DNA from: JANQMY01 sp965228775
GTDB lineage: Bacteria > Pseudomonadota > Alphaproteobacteria > JANQMY01
Assembly (NCBI GenBank): GCA_965228775.1
Contig: OZ245840.1
Coordinates: forward strand, 2,976,001-3,040,000
DNA length: 64,000 nucleotides
Direction of reading: 5' to 3'
Below, in pieces: positions 9,331 to 16,311 of this stretch. The stretch's first letter is position 1. Each line of letters begins with the position of its first letter. Made by a program: the position numbers and the translations under genes. The notes beneath the pieces are model-generated. The model made no database searches and was not told where the DNA came from. It saw only the letters and a list, made by a program, of their open reading frames with translations.

Positions 9331-10548
9331 ATGCGCAGAGTGCTCCTCTTTCTAACCGTGTTCCTCATCGGGTTCGGGGCCGTCACCCTGATCGGTATGT
9401 GGCGTCTGGGCGATGTGGGCACAGGGCCGGTCGCCACCGGTGAGGCGCCTGATGGACCCGCCCGTGAAGTCGCGTTTGTGGCCAATGCCGTCGGCGGCAC
9501 CATCACGCTGATCGATTTGGACGCAATGGCCGTGATCGGCGAAATGTCCGTTCTGCCGGAAGGGGACCGGGTTGGCTTCTTTCGGGACCCCGTCCAATCT
9601 TTGATCGGGCAGCCCATCATGCAGCGCTCCGGCGGGCTTAACTTCGCGCAAGATACGGATCTGTCGCCGGATGGGCGCGTTCTCTATGTGGCGCGCGGAC
9701 ATTTGGGCGATGTGGCCGCCTTTGACATAGCGACCGGCGACCTCATGTGGCGGCGGCGCATCGCGGGTTTCCGGGCGGATCACATGACATTGTCAAAGGA
9801 TGGACGGTTTTTGTTCGTGTCCGCCATGACCGGCAAGAAAGTCGAAGTGTTCGACACGGCCACGGCGGAACGGGTTGGTGCCTTCGCAACGGGGTCATTC
9901 CCCCATGACAATCACGTCTCTCATGACGGCAAGCGCATCTACAATGCAAGCCTTGGTAATATGATTACGGATGAGCCGGAGCGTGGCGAGGCGGACGACG
10001 CTTACCTAATCACAGTGGCGGATAGCGAGACGTTGGAGGTGCTCGATGCACATGTTTTCGAGCGCGGTATTCGGCCGTTTTCTGTGACGGCAGACGAGAG
10101 CAGGCTGTTCGCGCAACTCTCCAACACGCACGACGTGATCGAATACGACCTCAAGGGGCGCAAGATCGTGCGCCGTCTCAGCCTGCCCGTACAGGACGGT
10201 GTGACGGAAGACGATTGGGATTTTGAAGCGCCCCATCATGGGCTGGCCATGACCGAAGATGAAACCACGCTGTGCATTGCGGGGCGGGCGTCGGATTATA
10301 CGGCGCTCGTGGCCACCGGGGATCTGAGCTTGATCAAAACCATCCCGGCGGGCGATGCGCCCAGCTGGTCGTCCTCCAGTGCTGGTGATCGGTACTGCGT
10401 GGTGGCGAACACGCGTAGCGACGATGTTTCCATCGTGTCCTACGAAACCCAAACTGAAGTGGTGCGTCTGCCTGCGGGGCGTGGCCCCAAACACGTGACC
10501 ATCGGGCATGTGCCGGAAGATGTGCTGGCTGGCCTTATAGGGCGTTAA
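9331..10548 (+). CDS. Membrane-anchored beta-propeller (YVTN-like) protein
   Basis: The protein begins with one hydrophobic segment (about residues 4-24), a signal anchor or uncleaved signal peptide, so the rest should lie in the periplasm. The body shows repeating units of the YVTN/cytochrome-d1 propeller type, for example LSPDGRVLYVARG, LSKDGRFLFVSAMTGKKVEVF and VVANTRSDDVSIVSYE. No haem-binding CxxCH is present, so it is not a cytochrome. Proteins of this type bind ligands or partners; the actual function is unknown. GTAAGGGGG precedes the ATG. It stands alone between lpd and a membrane protein gene on the same strand. Confidence 0.8.
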   Translation: MRRVLLFLTVFLIGFGAVTLIGMWRLGDVGTGPVATGEAPDGPAREVAFVANAVGGTITLIDLDAMAVIGEMSVLPEGDRVGFFRDPVQSLIGQPIMQRSGGLNFAQDTDLSPDGRVLYVARGHLGDVAAFDIATGDLMWRRRIAGFRADHMTLSKDGRFLFVSAMTGKKVEVFDTATAERVGAFATGSFPHDNHVSHDGKRIYNASLGNMITDEPERGEADDAYLITVADSETLEVLDAHVFERGIRPFSVTADESRLFAQLSNTHDVIEYDLKGRKIVRRLSLPVQDGVTEDDWDFEAPHHGLAMTEDETTLCIAGRASDYTALVATGDLSLIKTIPAGDAPSWSSSSAGDRYCVVANTRSDDVSIVSYETQTEVVRLPAGRGPKHVTIGHVPEDVLAGLIGR

Positions 10549-10645
10549 TGCGGCCCCAAGCCGGGGACCGAACTTTGGCGCGATTGTTCAATACACCGGT
10601 AACGGTAGCAGCCAAACTCTCCCGAATAGTGAGGGAGAAATTGCC

Positions 10646-11461
10646 ATGCCTACAACCGAAGACACGAAAGTGCTGTTCGACGGCCGCGACCTGAGAGGCG
10701 CCGCCACCCTGTTGTTCTTGTTTGTGGCCCTCTCTCTGACGGCTTATGCCGGCCTCACGGTGACGTTCGGCTTTCCCGATATTCTGCGTGCCTCGGCAGA
10801 CGACATACTGGCAGCGTTTGAGGCGCGCAGAACCGAAATACGGGGGTTCTACTACCTATTTGCGATCGCCCATCTGATCTTCGCGGCGGCTGTCATCGTG
10901 CTGGCGCGCGCGTTGCGCGTCGCGGATGGTTCGTGGCTTGCCGTGGCGACGGCGGGTGGTGTGCTCTATGGGCTCGCTCAAACCATGGGCTTTCTGCGTT
11001 GGCCTATTCTGGTTCCCGTCTTTGCCGACTATCTTGGTCAAGACGGCCTCACCCCGGATGCGAGAGAGACCGGCCTCCTTATGCTGGACGCCTTCCATCA
11101 TTATGCCGGCAATGCCATTGGTGAAAATCTCAGTTTCTGGGGGTTTGCCGTCTGGCTCACCGGTGTGGGCATGACATTGCGGCGGCCGGTGATGGGCCGT
11201 CCGACCGCAGGACTCTTCTGGATGGGCGCGGGTTTCCTGGTATTTATCTATACGTTCGAACAACTTGGCGGCCCCTTTGCGGTTCTCGGCCCGGTCCTCT
11301 TAATCAGCCATGGGCTGGCTTACGGTCTGATCCTGCTGCTTGCCTGGACTTGCCTGAAAACATCGGATCGGGCTCGGCAGTTGGCACCGGCAGGCGCCCT
11401 CGTCACTGTCGCCGTCGTTCTATTCTGCGGTGGCATCGTCGTTCCGGGCATGCTGAACTGA
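10646..11461 (+). CDS. Multi-pass membrane protein of unknown function
   Basis: A 271-residue protein with about six to eight hydrophobic helices, including segments near residues 17-40, 68-88, 95-115, 165-185, 190-215, 220-240 and 250-268. A soluble loop with YLGQDGLTPDARETG lies between helices. I see no transporter or enzyme motif. The layout weakly recalls DUF4386-type membrane proteins, but I would not name it. GAGGGAGAAATTGCC before the ATG is a good ribosome site. The next gene, an AraC-type regulator, starts only 4 nt after its stop, so the two are co-transcribed. Confidence 0.75.
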   Translation: MPTTEDTKVLFDGRDLRGAATLLFLFVALSLTAYAGLTVTFGFPDILRASADDILAAFEARRTEIRGFYYLFAIAHLIFAAAVIVLARALRVADGSWLAVATAGGVLYGLAQTMGFLRWPILVPVFADYLGQDGLTPDARETGLLMLDAFHHYAGNAIGENLSFWGFAVWLTGVGMTLRRPVMGRPTAGLFWMGAGFLVFIYTFEQLGGPFAVLGPVLLISHGLAYGLILLLAWTCLKTSDRARQLAPAGALVTVAVVLFCGGIVVPGMLN

Positions 11462-11465
11462 ACGG

Positions 11466-12425
11466 ATGGGAGACAAAGCCCGCCACCTTGGTGAGACTGG
11501 ATTCTTCACCAGCGCGCCGCTGGTGGCACTACTGATCCGGCACCTGCGCGCTGTCGATCCGGGCCTTTTGCCGTCCGAGTTACGGGAGCCTGATGCGCTC
11601 GCGGCGGCCACTTGGGATGCCAATGAGAAACGGCGCTTGCTCGAACACGCCTACGCGCAAGGAGGGGCATTGCCCTTGCTGGAAGTCGGATCTTTCGATG
11701 ATAAAGCTCTTTTCCTGCCGGCCCTTGAGGTCTTAATCCGCTCCCGGTCGACAGCCGTGCTGGCGGATAAGTGGATGCGTCTAGAGCGGTATCACCACGC
11801 AACGCACCGCACACGGATTGGCAATGCGGGAAAAAGCGCCTGGACTTGCACGCGCTATGTTCAGTCAGGCGATAAGGCCACGCCTGTGGAGAATCTATTC
11901 ATCTGTGGGCTGATGGCCGGACTTTTGCGGCGCTACGGTTGCCGGAACATAATCATTGAAATGAAGGGGCTGCGCCATGTCTTGGGAGCTGGTGCCGGCA
12001 GAAACCGCTCTCCTTCCGGAGCGGCCGACCGATGGCGTATCCAATGGACGCTTTCCCAGGAAACATATGCAAACGATGAGGCGCCTTCAACAGAGAGACC
12101 AGCGCCGGAGCCGATTATGGGAAGGGTCGACCGATTGCTTCGGCAAGATTTGGGTGAGGTTTGGCGCCTCGAAGACGCGGCCCGCCATGTGGGGTGCTCC
12201 GCTCGCAGCTTGCAGCGGGAAATCAAGGCCGCAGGCCATACCTTCTCAAGCCTGGTTCGCGGCGCGCGTTCCCAGGAAGCGTGTCGCCTTCTAATTGACG
12301 GCGATATGTCCTTGTCGGATATCGGCTATTGGTGCGGTTATGCGGATCAGGCCCATTTTCAGCGCGACTTTAAGCGCGCCATCAATATGACGCCCAAAGA
12401 CTATCGCCAGTTTGCACAAGACTAG
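11466..12425 (+). CDS. AraC-family transcriptional regulator
   Basis: A 319-residue regulator with a C-terminal double helix-turn-helix of the AraC/XylS type. The first helix pair lies in LEDAARHVGCSARSLQRE, and the second in MSLSDIGYWCGYADQAHFQR followed by the family signature MTPKDYR. The N-terminal two thirds should be a ligand-sensing domain of the type found in long AraC members, but I cannot name a ligand. It starts 4 nt after the membrane protein gene and probably shares its promoter; a simple guess is that it controls that operon or reads a signal linked to it. Confidence 0.9.
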   Translation: MGDKARHLGETGFFTSAPLVALLIRHLRAVDPGLLPSELREPDALAAATWDANEKRRLLEHAYAQGGALPLLEVGSFDDKALFLPALEVLIRSRSTAVLADKWMRLERYHHATHRTRIGNAGKSAWTCTRYVQSGDKATPVENLFICGLMAGLLRRYGCRNIIIEMKGLRHVLGAGAGRNRSPSGAADRWRIQWTLSQETYANDEAPSTERPAPEPIMGRVDRLLRQDLGEVWRLEDAARHVGCSARSLQREIKAAGHTFSSLVRGARSQEACRLLIDGDMSLSDIGYWCGYADQAHFQRDFKRAINMTPKDYRQFAQD

Positions 12426-12431
12426 CAAAAC

Positions 12432-13364
12432 TCATCCTTCCGCACGCGGATGGGCCTTGTCGTAGACCTCCAGCAACGCGGCGGTATCCACTTCCGTATA
12501 GCGTTGAGTTGTGCTGAGGCTGGCGTGTCCTAACAATTCCTGTATGCCGCGCAGATCGCCGCCATTGCCAAGCAAGTGGGTGGCGAAGGAATGGCGCAAG
12601 GCGTGAGGCGTGGCCGCATCCGGCAGATCGAGGGCCGAGCGCAATCGCTCCATCAGCTTCTGAACGGCGCGGGCGCCCAGGCGTTTGCCCCGGACACCGA
12701 TGAAAAGCGGGCTGTCCTCCGTCAAGGGCATCGGCCGCAGATCCAGATATCGGTTTACCGCTGTGCGGATAGGCGCGATGACCGGCACCAGCCGTTCCTT
12801 GTTCCCCTTTCCCATGATGCGCAAAGGGCCTTCCGCCGGCCAATCCTTGCCATCAAGATTGAGCGCTTCCGAAACGCGCAAGCCCGCCCCATACAGCAAG
12901 GTCAGCACGGCCATATCGCGCGCCGATACCCACGCTTCTTGTGTGTTCATGGGCGCCGCATCAGTGAGCGCGGCGGCGTCGTCAACGGCCAAAGGTTTCG
13001 GCACAGAGTGTGGCAGCTTGGGGGAGCGTACGCTGTGAATGGCGGCGTTTTCCGCCAGGTCTTGCCGCTCCAGATAGCGGAAAAAGGTGCGTACGGACGA
13101 CAACAGGCGGGCGACGGTTTTCGCGGACACATCATCCCGGCGCCGCCACGCGAGGAAGGCGCGGAAGTCCGCAAGGGTCAAGGCGGAGAGGTCCGTGAGC
13201 GATGGGCTCTTTCCCAAATGTCCGCCCAGGAACTCGAAGAACTTTTCCAAATCCCGCTCATAGGCCGCCACCGTATGGGCGCTCATGCGCCGCTGCTTTG
13301 CCAAATGGTCAAGCCAGGGGGCGAGGTGGTCTTCGGCGCTTGTTTTCGTACTTTTCCGGGCCAT
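12432..13364 (-). CDS. xerC: Tyrosine recombinase XerC
   Basis: Site-specific tyrosine recombinase that resolves chromosome dimers at dif with XerD. The N-terminal SAM-like DNA-binding domain (HLAPWLDHLAKQRRMSAHTV) is followed by a catalytic domain with LLYGAGLRVSEALNL (first Arg), HALRHSFATHLLGNGGDLR (His-x-x-Arg), LGHASLSTTQRYTEV (second His and the nucleophilic Tyr). ATG at 13364 gives about 310 residues, the usual size. An upstream in-frame GTG at 13406 has its purine-rich stretch touching the codon and lies in a repeat, so it is less likely. It converges with the AraC gene with a 6-nt gap. This is a housekeeping gene, not an integrase of a mobile element. Confidence 0.95.
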   Translation of the reverse strand: MARKSTKTSAEDHLAPWLDHLAKQRRMSAHTVAAYERDLEKFFEFLGGHLGKSPSLTDLSALTLADFRAFLAWRRRDDVSAKTVARLLSSVRTFFRYLERQDLAENAAIHSVRSPKLPHSVPKPLAVDDAAALTDAAPMNTQEAWVSARDMAVLTLLYGAGLRVSEALNLDGKDWPAEGPLRIMGKGNKERLVPVIAPIRTAVNRYLDLRPMPLTEDSPLFIGVRGKRLGARAVQKLMERLRSALDLPDAATPHALRHSFATHLLGNGGDLRGIQELLGHASLSTTQRYTEVDTAALLEVYDKAHPRAEG

Positions 13365-13403
13365 ACACCGCCAGTTTTGTGATTCGTTCTTTCGATTATA
13401 TGT

Positions 13404-13504
13404 CACCCTCCCCTAGCCCCTCCCATCAAGGGAGGGGAAACAGGTGCAGGGATGCTGGAGCGGTATTCCTCCCCCCTTGATGGGGGGAGGTTAGGAGGGG
13501 GGTG
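13404..13504. repeat. Palindromic repeat family C, copy 1
   Basis: This stretch between the divergent xerC and mnmH starts has CTCCCCTAGCCCCTCCC-ATCAA-GGGAGGGG and then CCTCCCCCCTTGATGGGGGG followed by GGTTAGGAGGGGGGTG. The two halves are near inverse copies of each other, each with its own TTGATGGG hairpin. A related copy lies at 34143-34193. Confidence 0.75.
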
Positions 13505-13553
13505 AAATAGGGCCTATTCGACAGTTCGCCCCCACATTTGCTATCCCTGGGGA

Positions 13554-14645
13554 ATGGATTTTGACCCCAAAGCCCTGTCCGATTTTGTCGATCTGCCCTT
13601 CGACGAGGTGATCGATGTGCGCTCGCCATCGGAATTCGCAGAAGATCATTTGCCGGGGGCCGTCAATCTGCCGGTACTGGACGATGACGAGCGTGCCCAT
13701 GTGGGGACAATTTATGTGCAGGAGAGCAAGTTCAAAGCCCGTAAGATCGGCGCGGCCCTTGTGGCCGAAAACGCTGCGCGCCACCTGAAAGGTCATCTGG
13801 CGGATAAGCCGGGCGGCTATCGGCCCTTGGTTTATTGCTGGCGCGGCGGCCAGCGCTCGGGATCTTTCGCGACGATCCTGAAGCAAGTGGGCTGGCCGGT
13901 GGAGGTGCTTGCTGGCGGCTACCGCACGTACCGCCGGATGGTTGTTGAGGTGACGCATAAGACACCGCTCCCCGCATCATTGGTCATCTTGGAAGGCAAT
14001 ACGGGCACGGCGAAGACCGAAATCCTCAACCGCGCCGCCGCGCTGGGCGTTCAGGTGATTGATCTGGAAGCGGCCGCCAATCATCGCGGCTCCCTCTTCG
14101 GTGCTCAGGCGACGGAGCAGCCATCACAGAAGATGTTTGAAGGCCGGGTGGGCCTGGCCATGGCCGGGCTCGACCCGTTGCGGCCGGTGGTCGTCGAATC
14201 CGAATCGAACAAGATCGGTCAGCGTTCGATTCCGCCGTCTCTATGGGCGGCCATGCGGGAAGCACCGCGCATCCGCCTAGAAGCGCCCCTTGCCGCCCGC
14301 GCGAAATATCTGGTGACGGCCTATCGCGACATCGCCGGGAACAAGAAATTGCTGATCGAGGTGATCAACCGCCTGCGCCCCTATCAAGCAGGTGAGGTGA
14401 TCGAAGAGTGGTTGAAGCTCGCGGAAGCGGGACAGTTCAAAAGACTCGCTACCGACCTCATGGCCCGCCATTACGACAGCCGCTACGCCAAGCACCGTTC
14501 ACGGATGAATGTGAGTGTGGTGGAAACGATTGATGTAGAGGATTTAGGCGGGGCGAGTTTGGATATGGCAGCGCAACGCCTTGCTCAATTTGTCAGTACA
14601 AACCCAGACCTCATAAGAGAAGCCGAAAACTTAGTCCAAGCCTGA
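13554..14645 (+). CDS. mnmH: tRNA 2-selenouridine synthase
   Basis: MnmH (SelU) converts 2-thiouridine to 2-selenouridine at the wobble position of some tRNAs using selenophosphate. The N-terminal rhodanese domain has DVRSPSEFAEDHLPGAVNLP and the catalytic cysteine Cys95 in YCWRGGQRSGS. The C-terminal part is a P-loop domain at GNTGTAKT (148-155), where the usual glycine before the lysine is replaced by alanine. The length of 363 residues fits. It runs divergently from xerC. Its partner SelD (selenophosphate synthetase) is not in the window. Confidence 0.93.
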   Translation: MDFDPKALSDFVDLPFDEVIDVRSPSEFAEDHLPGAVNLPVLDDDERAHVGTIYVQESKFKARKIGAALVAENAARHLKGHLADKPGGYRPLVYCWRGGQRSGSFATILKQVGWPVEVLAGGYRTYRRMVVEVTHKTPLPASLVILEGNTGTAKTEILNRAAALGVQVIDLEAAANHRGSLFGAQATEQPSQKMFEGRVGLAMAGLDPLRPVVVESESNKIGQRSIPPSLWAAMREAPRIRLEAPLAARAKYLVTAYRDIAGNKKLLIEVINRLRPYQAGEVIEEWLKLAEAGQFKRLATDLMARHYDSRYAKHRSRMNVSVVETIDVEDLGGASLDMAAQRLAQFVSTNPDLIREAENLVQA

Positions 14646-14648
14646 CGT

Positions 14649-14763
14649 CCACTGGATCCCCGGCTTCGCTGCGCGCCGCCGAGGATGACGGGAGGAGTGT
14701 TTGGTGGGCGAATACCACTAACCTCAGACGTTATCCTCGCGCGTTAGCGCGGGGATCCAGTGG
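14649..14763. repeat. Palindromic repeat family B, copy 1
   Basis: Outer arms CCACTGGATCCCC and GGGGATCCAGTGG are perfectly complementary. Inside are CCGCCGAGGATGACGGGAGG and TTATCCTCGCGCGTTAGCGC, which also pair partly. The middle part (GAGTGTTTGGTGGGCG...CCTCAGACGT) recurs in copies at 16121 and 20440. It follows mnmH. Confidence 0.85.
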
Positions 14764-14840
14764 CTGTTATTTAATTAACTCTCTCACTTCTTGTAATGAC
14801 GATATAGTGACCCTCAGCAGCAGCTATTAAGGGGAAGGCT

Positions 14841-15680
14841 ATGCGAAATGTGGTTTGTGCGGTGGCAATGGCCTTGTTGTCCGGATTGCCCGCGATTGCG
14901 AACGAAGAAGAACCGATCCCGACCTATGATGAACGTGTTGCAGACGGTGTCGATAGGTTCGCAAAGAATCGAGCAGAGAAGCTTGATCCAAACGACATTC
15001 CCTACTTCCTGACTGAGGGCTGGGTGCTCAATCAAGTCGTCGTCAATCCCTCCACGATCATAGGCTGGGTTTCAATCCATTTAGACCACATGAGGAGACA
15101 GGGCGGCTCCCTTATTCATCAAGCCGGGCGCGAGCTTCATATTCAGCATTTTGGAAGTACCTATCGACCGGCCTCAAAAGGCCCCGTGTTTGGTCTCGGT
15201 ATGGTCGAAGTTGTCACATCGTCCCGAGACAGCCGGACAGTTGAAAAACGCCAGCATATTGTTCGAATGGTTCGAGCTCCCAGCCCTCCAGACGAGCCGG
15301 AAGCCAGCGGGGATCGCCGGGGGGATTACGTTTTGAACTTGTTCTATGAGTTGAGGAAGCAAAACCCGGACTTACCCCTTATTGAAATCGTTAGAGAGAT
15401 TCCATTTGAGCGGTTGGAAACGAAACTTGAAAACTGTGAGCCAGCACAAAATACACTTGAGAAGTTTTGGGACCTAACGTTTGCGCCGGTAAAGGAGGCT
15501 GATGTGAGTCGATATACCGGACAGGTTGACGTGACGTACAGTGCGGCTGCCGAGCGCAGCACTTATTCCGGTAAACCATTTGGAACAGGCACGCCTGTCG
15601 ATTGGGCCGTTGAGTTTGTGGACGCCTTGGAGCCGTGCTGGAAACGTGTCGAGGGCGATTTCAGTGTCGATTTAGACTAG
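14841..15680 (+). CDS. Secreted protein of unknown function
   Basis: A 279-residue protein with a clear Sec signal peptide (MRNVVCAVAMALLSGLPAIA, cleavage expected after residue 20), so it should be periplasmic or exported. The mature part is charged and mostly hydrophilic, with a Pro-rich patch (APSPPDEPEAS near residue 150). Two cysteines (in LENCEPAQ and EPCWKRV) could form a disulfide. I recognise no domain. AAGGGGAAGGCT before the ATG is a good ribosome site. Base use looks more AT-rich than in the TCA genes, in line with the accessory stretch it stands in, between two family B repeats. Confidence 0.75.
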   Translation: MRNVVCAVAMALLSGLPAIANEEEPIPTYDERVADGVDRFAKNRAEKLDPNDIPYFLTEGWVLNQVVVNPSTIIGWVSIHLDHMRRQGGSLIHQAGRELHIQHFGSTYRPASKGPVFGLGMVEVVTSSRDSRTVEKRQHIVRMVRAPSPPDEPEASGDRRGDYVLNLFYELRKQNPDLPLIEIVREIPFERLETKLENCEPAQNTLEKFWDLTFAPVKEADVSRYTGQVDVTYSAAAERSTYSGKPFGTGTPVDWAVEFVDALEPCWKRVEGDFSVDLD

Positions 15681-15707
15681 TGAGGTTCGAGGTTGATCGC
15701 TCAATCG

Positions 15708-15778
15708 TTGGATCCCCGGCCTCGCTGCGCTAAAGCACTGCCGTCATCCTCGCGCGTTAGCGCGGGGATCCAGGGGCC
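15708..15778. repeat. Palindromic repeat family B, copy 2 (short)
   Basis: A short form of the family: TTGGATCCCCGGCCTCGCTG at the left and CGCGCGTTAGCGCGGGGATC at the right, without the central block of the long copies. It sits between the secreted-protein gene and the convergent GIY-YIG gene and could work as a terminator for both. Confidence 0.8.
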
Positions 15779-16065
15779 TAACGGTTGAGGTCATCGTAAA
15801 GGTCGCGCCACTGAGGGTTCTCTTGTTCGATCAGCTCGATCTTCTTGGTGCGGCCGAATTTCTTGAGCACTTTCTCGCGGCGGATTGCATTGTCGATCGT
15901 GTCGTGAATTTCTATATGGACGAGTGTTTTCACGCCATACCGTTTCGTGAAGCCGGGCACCAAACCGGTTTTGTGTTCATGGGCGCGACGTGCGATGTCG
16001 TTGGTGACGCCGATGTAGAGCGTACCGTTCTTCCGGCTTGCCATGATGTAGGTGTAGTAGGGCAC
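15778..16065 (-). CDS. GIY-YIG nuclease-fold protein (UPF0213/YhbQ-like)
   Basis: A 95-residue single-domain GIY-YIG protein. The hallmark appears as YYTYIMASRKNGTLYIGVTN, and the downstream conserved Arg/His helix as ARRAHEHKTG. A catalytic-type Glu is expected later (IRREKVLKKF). Such small stand-alone proteins are common in proteobacteria and are thought to act on DNA, but their role is not settled. The start is GTG at 16065; the family N-terminus supports it, although no good ribosome site is visible. It lies between two family B repeats. Confidence 0.88.
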   Translation of the reverse strand: MPYYTYIMASRKNGTLYIGVTNDIARRAHEHKTGLVPGFTKRYGVKTLVHIEIHDTIDNAIRREKVLKKFGRTKKIELIEQENPQWRDLYDDLNR

Positions 16066-16120
16066 GGAGAGAGCTTAGCACCTCGCTGCCCGATCTCCCC
16101 ACATCCAATTGATGCAAGAT

Positions 16121-16283
16121 CGTTGGATCCCCGGCCTCGCTACGCGCTGCCGAGGATGACGGGAAGAGTGTTTGGGGGCGGCGGGTGCCAAAAACCTCAG
16201 ACGTCATCCTCGCGCGTTAGCGCGGGGATCCAGGAGCGAAGAGTTAGGCGATAACCGCGGGAGGTGAGTCTCACTCCTTCGGC
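16121..16283. repeat. Left flank repeat of the effector cassette (family B plus extra tail)
   Basis: A long family B copy (16121-16233) followed by a tail, GCGAAGAGTTAGGCGATAAC then CGCGGGAGGTGAGTCTCAC, ending near CCTTCGGC. The same composite, in the same orientation and with the same tail, occurs at 20440-20633 on the other side of the three-gene cassette. The two shorter B copies at 14649 and 15708 lack the tail. Confidence 0.85.
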
Positions 16284-16311
16284 ATTTCGATTTGGGCGGA
16301 TTACGTCAACT

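Noticed and set aside
12432..13364. Tyrosine recombinase as sign of an integrated element
   Set aside because: It has the size, domains and place of housekeeping XerC; no attachment-site pair, tRNA or phage genes lie nearby.
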